Shown: positions 50,788-62,580 of the stretch, in pieces
How positions within the stretch are numbered: the stretch's first letter is position 1
Layout: each line of letters opens with the position of its first letter
Origin: Baylisascaris procyonis
Taxonomy: Eukaryota; Nematoda; Chromadorea; Rhabditida; Ascarididae
Reading direction: 5' to 3'
Assembly: GCA_037389465.1 (NCBI GenBank)
Contig: JAZARR010000172.1
Location: forward strand, 5,783,501-5,847,500
Length of the DNA stretch: 64,000 bases
Position numbers and translations under genes: made by a program
The notes under the pieces: model-generated
Database searches by the model: none
What the model was told of the DNA's origin: nothing
Seen by the model: the letters and a program-made list of their open reading frames with translations, nothing else

Positions 50788-52273
50788 CTGGCAATGCCGA
50801 TCGCCAATATAAAAAATCCTCGATTAAAAAGCCAAATACCACCTCTAAATATCTACATCTGGCAAAAAAAAGAAAACTTTTTAAAAAAACGTTTGAATCT
50901 TTCTCCACTCAAAAATCATCATCATCTCAGTCAAGACTGCTCTTGCTCTTTTTTCTACGATAATTAAAATATTTGAATTAGATTGCTTAGTGAAATGCGT
51001 ATCCGAGAGAATAGGGCGCAATCAGACACTGACAAATGCGCCATACGATACACAGGATTGTTAGAAGGAAACTATTCGAACACATAGGGTGCAATATTTC
51101 TCACAAATGATCCAAAATATACAAGTTCTAAGTCAAACATATTCAAGTTCTATTCTTCCTGATCAGTTTCCGTTCACCGCCGTCACGAATACAAAAACCG
51201 ATAAAGCAAAAACGATATTGAGAGACACAATTACGACTTCATGAAAAGCGATACGATATTTGCCACATTCAGTCGAAACGATGGGTACCGCAGCAGTCGT
51301 TTGCCTGCCTTAGCACGAATCATTACACAAACAAAGAAAATTTACATCATAAAATTGGTTAATCGTTCCATTAGGATGCAGGATGCGTATAGTGGGATGA
51401 GGGAGAAGGATGGAAGGTTGTCAATACAATAGCACATGGCAACTAGAGAAGGGATTTCTGAGTTAACATAGACACGCGCGATACAAGCAATCCCCACAAT
51501 CAAAAAGCTTGTCATGGTGAATAGATTTAATCAAGAAATTCCACAACTCTCAGTATGATTTAAATAAAAAGATGAAATTACGATGATGCAAGGACAAATA
51601 ACATCATCGTAGCGTAGAAAAGAAAATCCTTATTTTCGGCTCATTTCAACAGATCTATGGTCAGCGCACACAACCTTGTGCAGATGGGCATTCACTGTTA
51701 TTCACATAGACTAAACAGTGATACATTCCTCCACATTTATTCCTTGGCGAAGATGCGGACGGGTGGTCTGCTAACTGTAAACTATATGCACCTCGCAAAT
51801 GGAAACTCTTGATCCCGTATAGAGCAAAAGTAATTATAATTTAAAATGCAAAATTAGGCCCAACTTAGTCGGAAAACTTAGAAAAAGGGTGAAGTGTTTC
51901 CCTATGTTTATAATAGAGCTTTTGACAGCAATTATTGCCACTTACGATGAACGAACTTCTATCACTCGAACTTATCATTGATTGGAAGCGAAAATTAGTT
52001 CGCCTCTCCGTTCAAAAATTTTCATTAAATCAACTTCATCATGAGCCTCCCTCATTCAGACGCCTCCAACTTTCACAGGCCATAATATCCGCAAACTAGC
52101 ATTCCGCAATGACTAATCTGAATTATTGCGAAGTGTTCTCAAAGTTAAAACTTCCCAACCACCAAATTTTTTCCAAAAAAAGGAGGAAAAATAATAATAG
52201 CCAAAAATTATTCACCTATATGCACATGACTTTTCCTCCAGCCATAATGGCGTAAGATACATTAAAAACAAAC

Positions 52274-52405
52274 CTAAGAGCTTGCACCTCCTCAGCCGCC
52301 GAGATGCACCATCTTCGGCAACCTGGACCGAAGTCGCTATAGTGTCTCTGAACTCCTGAACTAGTGGACCTTCGTGTCTCGCGATCTCCATCTGAACTGG
52401 CCATT
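52274..52405 (-). CDS. Exon 4 of a phase-consistent chain
   Basis: A 132-nt exon (acceptor CACCCACAG, donor CTTAG|GTTTGT) encodes ASSDGDRETRRSTSSGVQ, then HYSDFGPGCRRWCISAAE. The Ser/Arg-rich beginning fits a disordered or phosphorylated tail. Phase 2 in and out agrees with both neighbours. No family recognised. Confidence 0.48.
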
Positions 52406-53181
52406 CTGTGGGTGGCGTATCTACTTTACGACTACGTTCCCTCCTTCACACAACGCCTAAATAGAATATAATAAATAAAAATGATGAACAAAAGAACATT
52501 TACTCCCGCTACCTGCAGCTTTTCCTGTTATAACATTCGAGAGGACACGAACCACGACCCAGTAAGGAGAAGTTTTCTATGCAATGTACGACTCAGTTTT
52601 CACTTGTAAAATCTCTGCCACAATGGAACTCTACCTTGCAACATCCTACAAATTGATCGGATTAAGAAACTAACATTAATAGATTCTTCTAACTAATAGA
52701 AATACAGAAATACCGAATGCTATAATCATAGGTGAAAGAAAAGATAAGACACAGAAACGTACGTGTACAAGGAAGGAAAAGTAAATGCTATTGGAAATTA
52801 ATCACAGATAAGTGGAAATTACCCATTTATCCAATTCGCTAAAATTTACCGTTATAGTGAGGATATAACCCTTCAGTAAAGCTATAAAGCAATTTATAAG
52901 TAAAAAATAAAAAATAAAAAGGTTTTCATGGATATTAGTAGATGATAATAACGCAAGTTACGCATAAAACGTTTTAATCATATTGCATACTACATCAGGG
53001 GTACCCATGAATTAATTAAGATTACTTAAGTAACGCCTTAAACTAAAAGTAGATGAGAAGCAGTACAATAAAAGATGAAATATAGAAATAAAATAGTAAA
53101 TGAGGATAGCAGTGAAGTTCGCCAAAACTCCGGTTGGAAAGTACTCTCAATAAAACTTATCTAAATGAAAGAATACGGTAC

Positions 53182-53325
53182 CTAGCGTAAGGAGCGATCA
53201 CTGCAACAGGCGAAGGCGGCCATGGTGGCGGTGCAAGAGGCACACCCGGATGTACCTCGGCCATCGGAGTAGGCGTCGAATCGACATTTCCATTCTTTTC
53301 GGTTCCAACGTATGCCGGGTCTATT
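53182..53325 (-). CDS. Exon 3 of a phase-consistent chain, Pro-rich
   Basis: A 144-nt exon (acceptor GTGTTTCAG, donor CTAG|GTACCG) encodes IDPAYVGTEKNGNVDS followed by a proline-rich tract (HPGVPLAPPPWPPSPVAV). The phase is 2 in and 2 out, joining both neighbours through Arg codons. The Pro-rich WPPSP-type sequence suggests a cytoplasmic or linker region that could bind SH3 or WW domains; that is inference. Confidence 0.5.
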   Translation of the reverse strand, partial: NRPGIRWNRKEWKCRFDAYSDGRGTSGCASCTATMAAFACCSDRSLR

Positions 53326-54823
53326 CTGAAACACATTTCCATCTCAAAAGCAATCATTAAATTAACGGTGTGACCGCCTCTGTAACATTCATATTCAAAT
53401 TGCAATAGGTTACGTCGATTCGAAAATAATACTAAACGGAAAAATTCCACAATTCAAATAAGACCACTCTCCACATGTTCTCAAGAAAAAAAAATACGAA
53501 CCTCTAGTAAACCTTACAAAACAAAACATTGCTTTGGTGGAAGTGCTTTTATAGGTTCAAATCATCCAACATTAAAAATTCAATAAACCTCTTATGCAGA
53601 AAACAAAAATCGTATACCTATGTAAATCCTATAATGGCTGCAACCTTTTTAAGAATATCAGCATTGTGATTCAACAATTTATATTCGGCTTTATGGAACG
53701 AAACCAGCTGAAGATTCCCTGAAATGCTTCCAATTTCCATATACGGAGTTAGTGCCACATAACTAACCTTCAGCTCCCCAAAGAACGCAAGCCAGCTAAT
53801 TCTATGAACCGATAGAAGTTATCTTAATCGGTTTTTTGTGTGTATTTTCCCTGTAATCTCAACCTTTCGTTGCCCCAGAATTGCAGAGAATTTCATCAAT
53901 TCAATTAACATTATTGGATGGGAATTTCAAGGTTATAGTACGTTGTTCACGTCCCAAAATTCACGTCCCACATCATCGCTGATCGCAATGCTCTGCAATT
54001 TGAACTCATTCAGAGCCAAATGAAGTTGAAGCTGAAGTTGCAACTAATGAAAGAAAATGTAAAAAAGCGTAAAAACAGGTTCTTTACGGTAATGCAAAAA
54101 AAATGAGAATAGTTCTGGTAATAAAAGTGATATAAAATTAAGAGCTTCCCTCTACGCTAGTACTCTCAAGTATCACTTTAGCTAGACAAAACCCAACTCG
54201 ATGAAACCAATCAAAAAAAGGACCGAGAATCCACCCACAAAGACAGTATGAGAGTATTGCAAATGAATCAACCCTCTTCTACCTTCCAGTTCGAGTATTC
54301 CCTTTCTTTAGTTCGTAATCGAATCTTCTGCAGCAGCCAACAACATACCTGTCACAACATCATACCCGTTATCATGCCTTCGACAATCTTCGAGAGTAGA
54401 ACGTCAAGAGATTTTGAGAATGTAAAAGTTGCTTTGAGCATTACGCTGCTGGTGAAAAATTCCCACATAGGAGACGTTAGTGATTATTTCTTTTAACAGA
54501 AGCGAAAGACAGTAAAAACAGGGTCTACTGTTACAAAGCAGAGATATAAAGGCGAAAGATACTACGTTTTGGAAGAACTCTTAATTTAAAAGCAAATAGA
54601 GATTTTCAAGTAGGATTGAATAACTGGAACTGCTTGCAGCACGTCTTCGCAGCTGAATTTCAGAAAAATTTAAAGTTGTTACTGTTCCGAAGCATTAACA
54701 GAAAAATATCTTTTCAAATAATTTTGACTGCTTGAGATTAAAGTTCCCTCTTTCCCAACCATATTGGTCATATTAAAGTTCAGTTACAGCGAGCAGATGA
54801 AGCGCAAGCTGACAAACACGAAC

Positions 54824-54936
54824 CTGCACATTGACTTGATAGTTGCCGATCTAAGGCTTTCGAGGCCTTGTTTCCTACGAGATGACGGATCATCGCCTCG
54901 ACGATCCACGTCCGCGCCGTAACGCCTCTTTCCAAT
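54824..54936 (-). CDS. Exon 2 of a phase-consistent chain, basic region
   Basis: A 113-nt exon after CTTATCTCAG with donor GCAG|GTTCGT. Phase 0 to 2 encodes a basic, probably unstructured segment (GKRRYGADVDRRGDDPSS). An alternative open frame (GVTARTWIVEAMIRHL) cannot be joined to the next exon without a stop. The assignment therefore rests on phase continuity. Function unknown. Confidence 0.45.
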
Positions 54937-55030
54937 CTGAGATAAGCTTATTTAGTCCCAGTCTTACGTTCAACGGTAAAGTGGCAGCATCTCACTTGAT
55001 ACTTAAGTCTGAAAAAATTCACCGACTCAC

Positions 55031-55117
55031 TTGAAGGGCGCGCTCAGTGCCCCGACATGATATGTATGCAGTTCTCCATCGAAGACATTCATTCTTATCC
55101 TTTCCGCTTATGGGTTG
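55031..55117 (-). CDS. Exon 1 of a phase-consistent chain, protein not recognised
   Basis: An 87-nt exon between GTGAACAG and CAA|GTGAGT. In phase 0 it encodes ISGKDKNECLRWRTAYISC and ends TERALQ. A second frame (VFDGELHTYHVGALSAPF) is also open, but only the first keeps phase with the following exons. It may be the continuation of the beta-helix gene or a separate gene. Confidence 0.42.
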
Positions 55118-55619
55118 CTGTTCACATATCATTCTAGTAAGCAGTCAGGTACTCAACGGGATGTAAAGCTAGGCAGCAAATATTTATTAGAAATGAGCAC
55201 TGATGCGGTATTTCAGTAAACTATTTACATTCACTGGAAGATGCTTGCCACCTCAGAAGTTTCAGCTAAAGCTTAAAAGATATAAATCATAGGAAATCAA
55301 AGGAAATTAAGAGAACGGTGGTGACAAAAACTTTCGTTTTAATAATAATGAGATTGTATAAAAGGAATTCAAATTAAGGGGCACACTTCTACATCAATCC
55401 ACAATGTCCACAATGAGGTTTTTAAATTATAAATTATAGAAAATTATAAAATTATAAATAAGAGAAAATTAAAGAATTATAGAAAAATTCCAATTTATGG
55501 ATGCGACTTTAATGGAACTAATAAAAAACAAAGAAAAGAACTGACCAGAACATTGGCAATAGCAGTCCGTGGTAAAGTGCTCGCCTTAGAGTGACTTGTG
55601 GCTGGTTCACAGTGCTCGC

Positions 55620-55839
55620 CTTAGTGTATCGCGTCGATCGATTCGAACAGCGCTGCCTAACGATGAAATAATACTGCTATACCGAAGATCAATGTTCTCT
55701 GAAGATTCGCGGGTAATTTCGATACCCACTCGAAGTGGACGAATAATCTGCACTGCGTTAAGATGAACGAATGCAGAGTCGATCACCAACGCCGAAAGTG
55801 CATCCTCCAATACGCAATGATTCACCACTAGCGTTCCTC
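55620..55839 (-). CDS. Right-handed beta-helix-like exon, third
   Basis: After TTCACAG the frame reads GTLVVNHCVLEDALSALVID and continues with alternating short strands (VQIIRPLRVGIEI, LRYSSIISSLGSAVRI) characteristic of stacked beta-helix rungs. The 5' splice phase agrees with the preceding exon. No GT donor fits the 3' end; the frame meets a TGA about 5 codons later. The end given assumes a rare GC donor (CTAAG|GCGAGC). The same CTAAGGCGAGCACT sequence is repeated 35 bp further on. Confidence 0.5.
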
Positions 55840-56411
55840 CTGTGAATTAAGGCGAACGTAATTACGAGATGAATTTAAAATCGTTTTATCTATAAACACA
55901 TGTCGTCCTTTTTTATCTACAGTAAAATCACACATAACTGCCACTGTTCACTGATGTGACAAATCACAATATGAAACGGCCTTTGACATGTTGTTAAGAA
56001 ATTGGCTTGCAGTTTACTAACCATTACTTTACCATTCCACAGTAAATATTTTCCTCTGCCTATGGCTGCAGTTGTTAAAAATGCATGATGGACAGAAATT
56101 ATACTTTGCAAGTATTATTAACGTAGGCGATCTAAATTTTGCTGGTATCATAAAATAAAAAAATCAAACATTTCGCCTGTTTTTCCATAAGAAAAGAACA
56201 CCAATTTTATTTTAATCTGGTGCTACTCCCTTCTGGCACATCATCAATTATCTACATTAACGTTAATGCATCATGCCGGCCATCTACATGGGTTAAGGAG
56301 AGATGCTTGCAACGAAGGATTGATAAGTAAATTAATACATATGGAATTCAAATATTATAGGTCATTTATTCTGTACTAAATCAGCAAGATGATTTATGTA
56401 ATGTTACTCAC

Positions 56412-56501
56412 TCGGTTTAACGACGATTCCGGACCAAGGTTCGCGGCCTGTACTTCTGATTATAACCGGATTATTCTGTTGTCCACTAAGATGTAACGTT
56501 C
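56412..56501 (-). CDS. Right-handed beta-helix-like exon, second
   Basis: The 90-nt exon (acceptor TTGCAG, donor CCGA|GTGAGT) encodes GTLHLSGQQNNPVIIRST and then REPWSGIVVKP. Both halves are signature rungs of the beta-helix fold: G-x-L-x-x-x-G-x-x-x-x-P-[VI]-x-[IF], then W-x-G-I. It enters with two bases, completing Gly from the previous exon, and leaves with one base, in phase with the exon at 55,839. Confidence 0.62.
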
Positions 56502-56897
56502 CTGCAATTAGTAAACTCAAAACACAGATGAATGTTTGCAGTTGCAAGCTGATTGACGGGAGATACTGTAATGACGTGAAATTTGGCTAGTTTTTTGGGG
56601 TATTAAACGTATGAACGATTTTCTGAGTTTAATATCGAAAGCAGTGATCACGCCGTGAACGAAAGATCATAGAATATAAGAAAAATGGACTAGACGTCAA
56701 ATAAGTGAGGATGCTCCTGCTGCCGACTTAATGAGTACGGCTATACAAACTAGCACTTGTAAAGTGTTTATGAAAGCATGAAAAAAGGCTTTCACAGTTT
56801 AAAAAATGTTTTGCTAGAAGTAGTCTTAAGAGGAAACTTACTAAAAAATTTTCAAAAGTAAAACAAACAGAGAAATTATGTGTGATAAAAGCAATAC

Positions 56898-56997
56898 CTG
56901 AAATTACTATTCCTTTTCCCGGCTTGAACAATAGCATGGCTCCTTCTTCGAAGACAGACATCTCTCCTTCTTCAACAGAGAGTGAGTTTCGTTCATT
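56898..56997 (-). CDS. Right-handed beta-helix-like exon, first
   Basis: After TTTGATTTGCAG the exon encodes NSLSVEEGEMSVFEEGAM followed by LLFKPGKGIVISG. The pattern (N-x-x-L-x-[IV]-E-x-G-x-x-x-x-F-x-x-G-x-x-L-x-[VI]-x-G) is the usual opening rung of right-handed parallel beta-helix domains, as in Bark beetle/Anakonda junction proteins and pectate-lyase-like folds. The donor TCAG|GTATTG leaves phase 1, matching the next exon. The fold is inferred from the motif only. Confidence 0.6.
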
Positions 56998-57246
56998 CTG
57001 CAAATCAAATATATTTCAAAACATTTGCTCATATCTTATTATAACAATCATTCACACTTGACTGATTTCAGTGCTATTTTTTTTTATTTACATGGATAAA
57101 AATGACTATTTAGTACTACGCAGTTATAAAAACTCCTTATAGAGTTCTTCATCCAATATGCTAATGAACCTCTTTTTCTGAGAACTGCTTCGGTTAGGAA
57201 GTGCAATTTAGCTACCGGTTGGTACTATCAAAGGTTAGCCACATAC

Positions 57247-57320
57247 ACCACAAATATCTTTAATTCCTTTCATACAACGTTGTAGCACTTCACGCGCCTC
57301 TCTAACCACTACATAGCGGT
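57247..57320 (-). CDS. Putative small exon upstream of the beta-helix exons
   Basis: The 74-nt open stretch encodes YVVVREAREVLQRCMKG and ends at a perfect donor GT|GTATGT. Its end phase (0) matches the start phase of the exon at 56,997. The acceptor CCAAAG is poor. No domain is recognised; it may be the N-terminal cap of the beta-helix segment that follows, or chance coding-like sequence. Confidence 0.33.
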
Positions 57321-57778
57321 CTTTGGAATCATTTATATTTATTCACAAAAAAAAAAAAAAAAATGGCAGTGCTTTGCTTAACGTGCAAAGCGTTTTGCAA
57401 AAAGGCTCAAATAAAATGTTTGATATTAGAGATTTAATTCGATGCTATATATAATCAGATTGAAGAAGAACGTTCGCTATCAGTTGTTAGCAGTGAATAA
57501 GTGCTATTAAAAAATCATAAGCTCCATATACTCGTTGTTTCTCACGAAATTGGAATCGACACAATAAAATCAGATACATAATCATATAACTGCATTTCCA
57601 TCCGAAGCTAATTTTCAGTCCTTGGCACACTGTAAACTTGAGATAGTTAGAAGTGCCGCGATAGTTATTTGAACTAAACAAATGCTGAAAAACGCATTCA
57701 TAAAATATACAAAATACAGTGTTCATACAAATATACGTATATAAATTATACAAAAAGCGACACATATACACTGCATAT

Positions 57779-57781
<3 letters not shown>

Positions 57782-57858
<77 letters not shown>
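57782..57858. repeat. (TA)n microsatellite with degenerate flanks
   Basis: About 77 bp of TA dinucleotides, then degenerate AGTGTATA-type repeats to about 57,975. The 184-codon open frame on the minus strand is an artefact of these repeats. Confidence 0.93.
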
Positions 57859-57861
<3 letters not shown>

Positions 57862-58605
57862 TGTATATGCATTGTGTATTAGTGTATAGTGTGTAAAGTG
57901 TACAGAAGTGCTGTAGTGTATAAAAAGATATACAAGGCGCATAAAGTATGAAGTGTACAAAAAGTGTATAAAAAGAAGGGGAAAGTGTTTCAGCGAAGAG
58001 CACTGCCTAAACAGAGGTTCTGAATTTTCAATGAAGGCCATTCTCGAATAGATACTATCCTTAGTACGAATCGTGACATAATCAAAAAGTTGTTTTGAGT
58101 ATTTTATTCATATTTGCCTATAACCTGCTGTATTAGTTTATAATGTACAAAGTAAAGAAGTTAGACAGATCACTGAAAGTTGAACTATGAAGCAAAGTTT
58201 ACCTGCTGCATATTGAATTTCCTAAATTCGATGAATCGATTTCAACCTGTAATTCCCTTCGACGCTATTATTCGATGGTTATAAGCTAACGGCGATTAAA
58301 CTCTGAAGTGACCCTTTAAGGTGTTTTCAAAAATGCAACTTTTCTAAGGTTTATTCATTTCGAAGAGAAAAAGTTCACAGATCATGTACTTATACTCATA
58401 CATATATATACAATGTTTGTGTTCAAATCAAGCAAGGAAAGATATCGAATTATCGATCAGATCATTGATAGCTAACAATCGAATTGAAAAATCATACTAA
58501 ATTTCATTTCGAAAACAATGCATTTAGTTGTTTTTTTTTTCAAAAAGAAGAAATTACAACTCCAAACAAATACAAGCAATCATTTGAGAAGTCAAATAAA
58601 AACCA
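57859..58605. other. Intergenic region below the cadherin gene
   Basis: Degenerate TGTATA repeats and AT-rich DNA downstream of the cadherin poly(A) signal; no exon recognised. Confidence 0.4.
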
Positions 58606-58611
58606 TTTATT
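58606..58611 (-). terminator. Polyadenylation signal AATAAA overlapping the stop codon
   Basis: On the minus strand the stop codon TAA is embedded in TTAATAAA, giving a canonical AATAAA that overlaps the stop. This would produce a very short 3' UTR. It supports 58,610 as the true end of the cadherin/mucin gene, although AATAAA occurs often by chance in AT-rich DNA. Confidence 0.4.
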
Positions 58612-60297
58612 AACGTATCGGTTCATCAAATTCGGCTGTTTTACTGAGGTCACAAATAATGCTCCAAATTGGTTTCGTCCCCCTCAAACTACATGCCATT
58701 TCCGATATTGCTTTTTCGCTTTCGATTTCATTCACTCTTTCTTCTTTTCTTGTACTCAACACGCTCGATGGATATGCTAACACTGTCGCTGTGGTTATGC
58801 GATCCGTAAATACGATCGATGAAATCGTTGTCGTCAGCTCGTTTTGTTGTGCAGACAATCCTGTGGCAGGCATGGTTGACGTCGAAAGTATTGTCTGTGA
58901 TCGTGCAGATGTCTCCTCCATAGAATCTGGGAGTTTCGACATGCCTTCTGAAGGAAGCGTCGCAATATGACCTGTATCCTCCACATCAAGAGTGGTACTT
59001 TCTGAGGGTTGACTCGTTTTAGTATTCAACATTGTTTGTTGGTGTGTTGTTGAAAACCGAGAAAATTCAACTAGAGACGAAGTCGTAGACCCTTCAAAAG
59101 TTGGTGAAGTGATGTTGTGAGTACCACTGAAAGGTTGTGCACCGGTGACAGATGATTGTACTGAAGAACCTGAGGTGAGCATTTCATCCGGGTTCGTTAT
59201 GTAAGGCGGTGTTTTTGATGGACTAGACGTACCTTCACTAGCAGTTGGGAGAGCTCCAGAGGTGAATGAGGCAGCTAGTTCTACTGAAATGCCTTCAGAA
59301 GATGTAGGCGTTGTTGGAGCAGAAATCATTAAGGAGGGGTGCTGATTCTCATACGAAGGAAGCAGCCAACTGTGGGATGGTGACGGACTTGTCATACTCT
59401 GCAACGTACCATCCGGAGAAACTAAATATACTGGTGTCGTGCTCAGCAGAGGTGGGAATTTAGTAGCAAAAGGCTCTTTGGTCTCTAGATTTTCATCGAG
59501 GGGTCGTGTGTATACGGGCACAGTTGCCTCAGGTACTAGGATCGACCCATGATAATCTTCTGTATCGGCTGCAGCTGAAGCTGTCTTTGGCTTCTCTCCA
59601 AAATCTACGGCTGTTTTATTCGTAGTCTGCGATTTTCTCGTAATCGATGTAGAAGCTGTGGTTGAAACAATTGCCTTTCCCGTTGCGTTTTGCTCGCTTT
59701 GCGTCCAACTTGAAGGATGGTCTTCGATCGGTATTGATGTCTTCTTCGCCGACGTAGTCGACTGACTAAAACTTTTCGTTGATTTGGGTATAGCAGATAT
59801 ATCACTTTCACCAGTTGTCTTCATTTCTATTTGCGAAGTCTTATTGGTTCCTGCTGATTCGGCATTAGGCTTTAAGGTTATTGTTGAAGACAATGATTCC
59901 ATAGTGGAACCATCGCCAGGTCCAACATTCGGCGATCCAACCTCCGTAATGGTGACCGCTACGTTTGTGCTTCCGCTAGATATAGAAGTATGCTTCAAAG
60001 TTGTTGTTCCCTCAGTAAACGATGCAGCAGTGCTTCTACTGGGTATTAAGAGTTCCCCGTCGGTCGTAGTAGATGACGTCGTTTGAATGGCGGAATTGCT
60101 TCGCTCGGTAATATCCTGCCCGCTATCGGTGTTAGTCGCAGTAGACTCGCCTATTGTGGTTATAATATCCCGCCTACCTTCGGTGTTGGTCACTGTGGAC
60201 TCCTCTATTGTGGTCATCTCCGTAGCTGTTGTTATTGGAAGAAGCATATCGTCTGGACCTGTCGTATAGATGACAGTCACCTGTCGCGATGAGTCAG
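58610..60297 (-). CDS. Cadherin-repeat protein, last mucin-like exon and stop
   Basis: The exon follows an 11-T tract ending in CAG and runs open for 562 codons to TAA. It is Ser/Thr-rich, with two adjacent 18-residue repeats near its start (ESTVTNTEGRRDI then ESTATNTDSGQDI; 54-bp DNA period). The last 40 residues become charged (RKEERVNEIESEKA) and end in a short non-mucin tail, with no membrane helix or cytoplasmic catenin-binding motif. As read, the product would be secreted, or the real 3' end could splice out near 58.7 kb (a possible donor GGCAT|GTAGTT exists) to an exon not identified. Direction, length and phase are well supported. Confidence 0.7.
60126..60233 (-). repeat. 54-bp tandem duplication in the mucin-like exon
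   Basis: Two adjacent 54-bp units (18 codons each) encode near-identical Thr-rich segments. The unit boundary CGGTGTT recurs 54 bases apart. The in-frame period suggests recent expansion of the mucin repeat. Confidence 0.6.
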
Positions 60298-60580
60298 CTG
60301 AAAAAAAAAAATTGTTGATCTATGAGTGAAAAAATCTTGGCGACAAATGGATAGGAAATAATTATTGTTTCAATAAATGTATAATGACTCCTAGGTTCGA
60401 TCCGTTTAGCATCATAGTCGTCGAATCGTTTTCAAAAGTCGAAATTCAACAAGATCGACCAATTTCATCAATCGAATAAATTGAGCCACAGATATAACGA
60501 TTATTTTTCCTTGGATAAAGAATTGAATGTTATCTAAGCTTTCATGAGTAATGAATAATGAGATGCTACTTTACTTTTAC

Positions 60581-61747
60581 TAAAGAACACTTCAGAGAGT
60601 AACTCTAAGGATAAAAGCAGCGTACTTCTTTGATATGACGTTGCAGGTGACGATTGAGTTCTTCTTGAAGACGATGACATAGGAGAAAGATCCGATGAGG
60701 TTTTGGCGAGCATTCCATTGGTGTATTCGTTTGGCCTCATGCGGTGCGTGACTGTGAATGGTAGTGATGAAAGCGTGAAAGCGGTGCGTATAGGTTCTTG
60801 AGCCTGTGATAGATACAACTGGGAATGGAATGTGGAAGGAGTATCTGATATCGAATGGGATGAGTTGAAAGGCACCGCACCCAAATGTTGACCATTTACC
60901 TGTGGGATTTCTATAGCTTTTGAAGTTGAAGCTGTCAAGGGTAAAGGAAAATAGAGAAATGCAGTTTCATTATGCTTCGGATTTGCAACAGTAGAGAGTT
61001 TTTGATAGTGCTCCTTGAAAGTGGGAAAAACGAGAAGGCTTTCCAATGTAACTGACAACGCGTCTGAAGGTTCTTTGCTCGAGAAGCTCGCCGTTAGGTT
61101 CAGGAAAGCAGTAGTAGATAAGAAAGTATTCTCGTGATCGGACGATTCTTTTGACATCGGCCGGATCTGTGCATTATTTGAACTCTCATCCGACCGTAAA
61201 ATCGTTGGCTGAGGGGAAACCATAGTAGATTTGTGCATCGATGAGGTGGCAGCTGAAGGTTCAGTGGAGATGGGGAAGAAAAGTGCAGAAGGCGTGGGAA
61301 CCTCAGTTTTCGTTGGCTGAACCGTTGATGGTCGTGACCTTAATGTGGAAGCGAAAGTAGCGTCAAGTGGCTTCTGTCGGTCGGAAATTGGTTTTTTGGG
61401 AAACCATGCGGTAGGTGCAGTGAGAGTTGCTTCATAGGGTTGTGTTGGCATTTGTTGCAAAACATTCGTCGGAGATGACAGATGTGTGGATGAATGTGAA
61501 ACCGCGGGAGTGTACCAAATGGCTGATAACGTATTGAAAGCGTCATCTTCGATGCCGATTCGGCTTTCTGTACTATCTGTGGTAGGCCATGCATAAACTG
61601 TGCCGAAGGTCGCAGTACTAGGCGCGATATCAGCGGCCGCTAATTGTTCTTTTGTGAAGCATCGCGAAGTTTCAGTTATAGGAACAAAACTTATCGGTGA
61701 TGAGGATGGAAACATCAACGACGTTTTAGGCGAATTTGTCGATTTTC
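60581..61747 (-). CDS. Cadherin-repeat protein, mucin-like exon
   Basis: This 1,167-nt open exon follows TTCTTTCAG and encodes about 389 residues rich in Ser, Thr and Pro (SSSPISFVPITETS, SHSSTHLSSPTNV, TSSDLSPMSSSSRRT). No folded domain, signal peptide or membrane segment is visible. It would form an extended glycosylated region outside the cell. It enters with two bases of a codon and the donor TTTA|GTAAAA leaves one base, which agrees with the next exon. An intact frame of this length with no stop argues that this gene is functional, unlike the decayed copies elsewhere in the window. Confidence 0.72.
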
Positions 61748-62073
61748 CTGAAAGAAGGACGCACTCTTTTAGAGTATTCTATGGAAATTTCTTGCCCTCT
61801 GAAAATTCTAGCATTCGCAAGTGAGCTGAAGTTACTCAAGACCACTGTAAGTCGAAATGTTTTGATAAAAAAATGGATAGATAGGAGGAGAACGCTGACC
61901 GTACTCAATCGTAATTTCGTGTTTGATCATTATATCACTGAAAGTGCAAAACATTGTGCTGGATTCATGCCAAAGTGGAGCGCAAGCAGCAGTGTTAACC
62001 TAAAGAAATGTAACTTTTCGAAGGATAGCTTCACAGTGGAGGATAATAGCAAACACAAACGCATACTGCTTAC

Positions 62074-62580
62074 CTCCCGAATCCGCCATCGTCGACAGCA
62101 TATCAGGAGGTGACGATACACCAGGTGTCGAACTTCTCGAATTACTATCAGGTTCTTCTGTCGTATGCAAAGCACTAATCTGCTCCGTCGGACTTGATGC
62201 GGCTTCTGCATCAGATGTGGGAATCGATGCTGCCAACGTTTCCTTAGTATTATTGAAGGGTATAACGCTGACCGCAGTGACTGAGATGGAAGTTGGACTT
62301 GTGTTCGATGAGTGGCCCTGTGAATTGCCCAATGAAGAAGAGTACGATCGGGTAGGTGGGCGACTTGTAGATTCGAGAATTCCTTCGGTTGTCGAACCAG
62401 TGATACGGACCAACGGTTGGAGATTTTCGAAATCATCGATTTTTTCACATTCGTGTTTATCACCATCAGAAAGAACAGCGACAGCGACCGTTGAATTGCG
62501 TCCCCTGTTATCTGTAGCAACTGCCGTCACACAAAAAAATGCTTCCTCGTGTGGTAGTTCCTTTTCCACGATTATCTCTC
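62074..62580 (-). CDS. Cadherin-repeat protein, exon with end of cadherin repeat and start of mucin-like region
   Basis: The exon opens after TTATCTTTTAG with EIIVEKEL and then FFCVTAVATDNRGRNST, which is the classical end of a cadherin repeat (V-x-A-x-D-x-x-G-x-x-S-x-x-V-x-V). After about 45 residues it changes abruptly to Ser/Thr/Pro-rich sequence (STSRPPTRSYSSS, SSPTEQISALHTTEEP), typical of an O-glycosylated stalk. Length is 507 nt, entering with two bases of a codon and leaving with one, in phase with both neighbours. The donor GGAG|GTAAGC is strong. The identification as a cadherin repeat followed by a mucin stalk is well supported; the exact family member is not. Confidence 0.75.

Noticed and set aside
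54824..54936. Alternative frame GVTARTWIVEAMIRHL in the exon at 54.9 kb
   Set aside because: Protein-like, but joining it to the next exon gives an immediate stop, whereas the other frame keeps phase over several exons.
57487..58041. 184-codon minus-strand open frame
   Set aside because: Tyr/Ile repeats from the (TA)n tract; no coding signature outside it.
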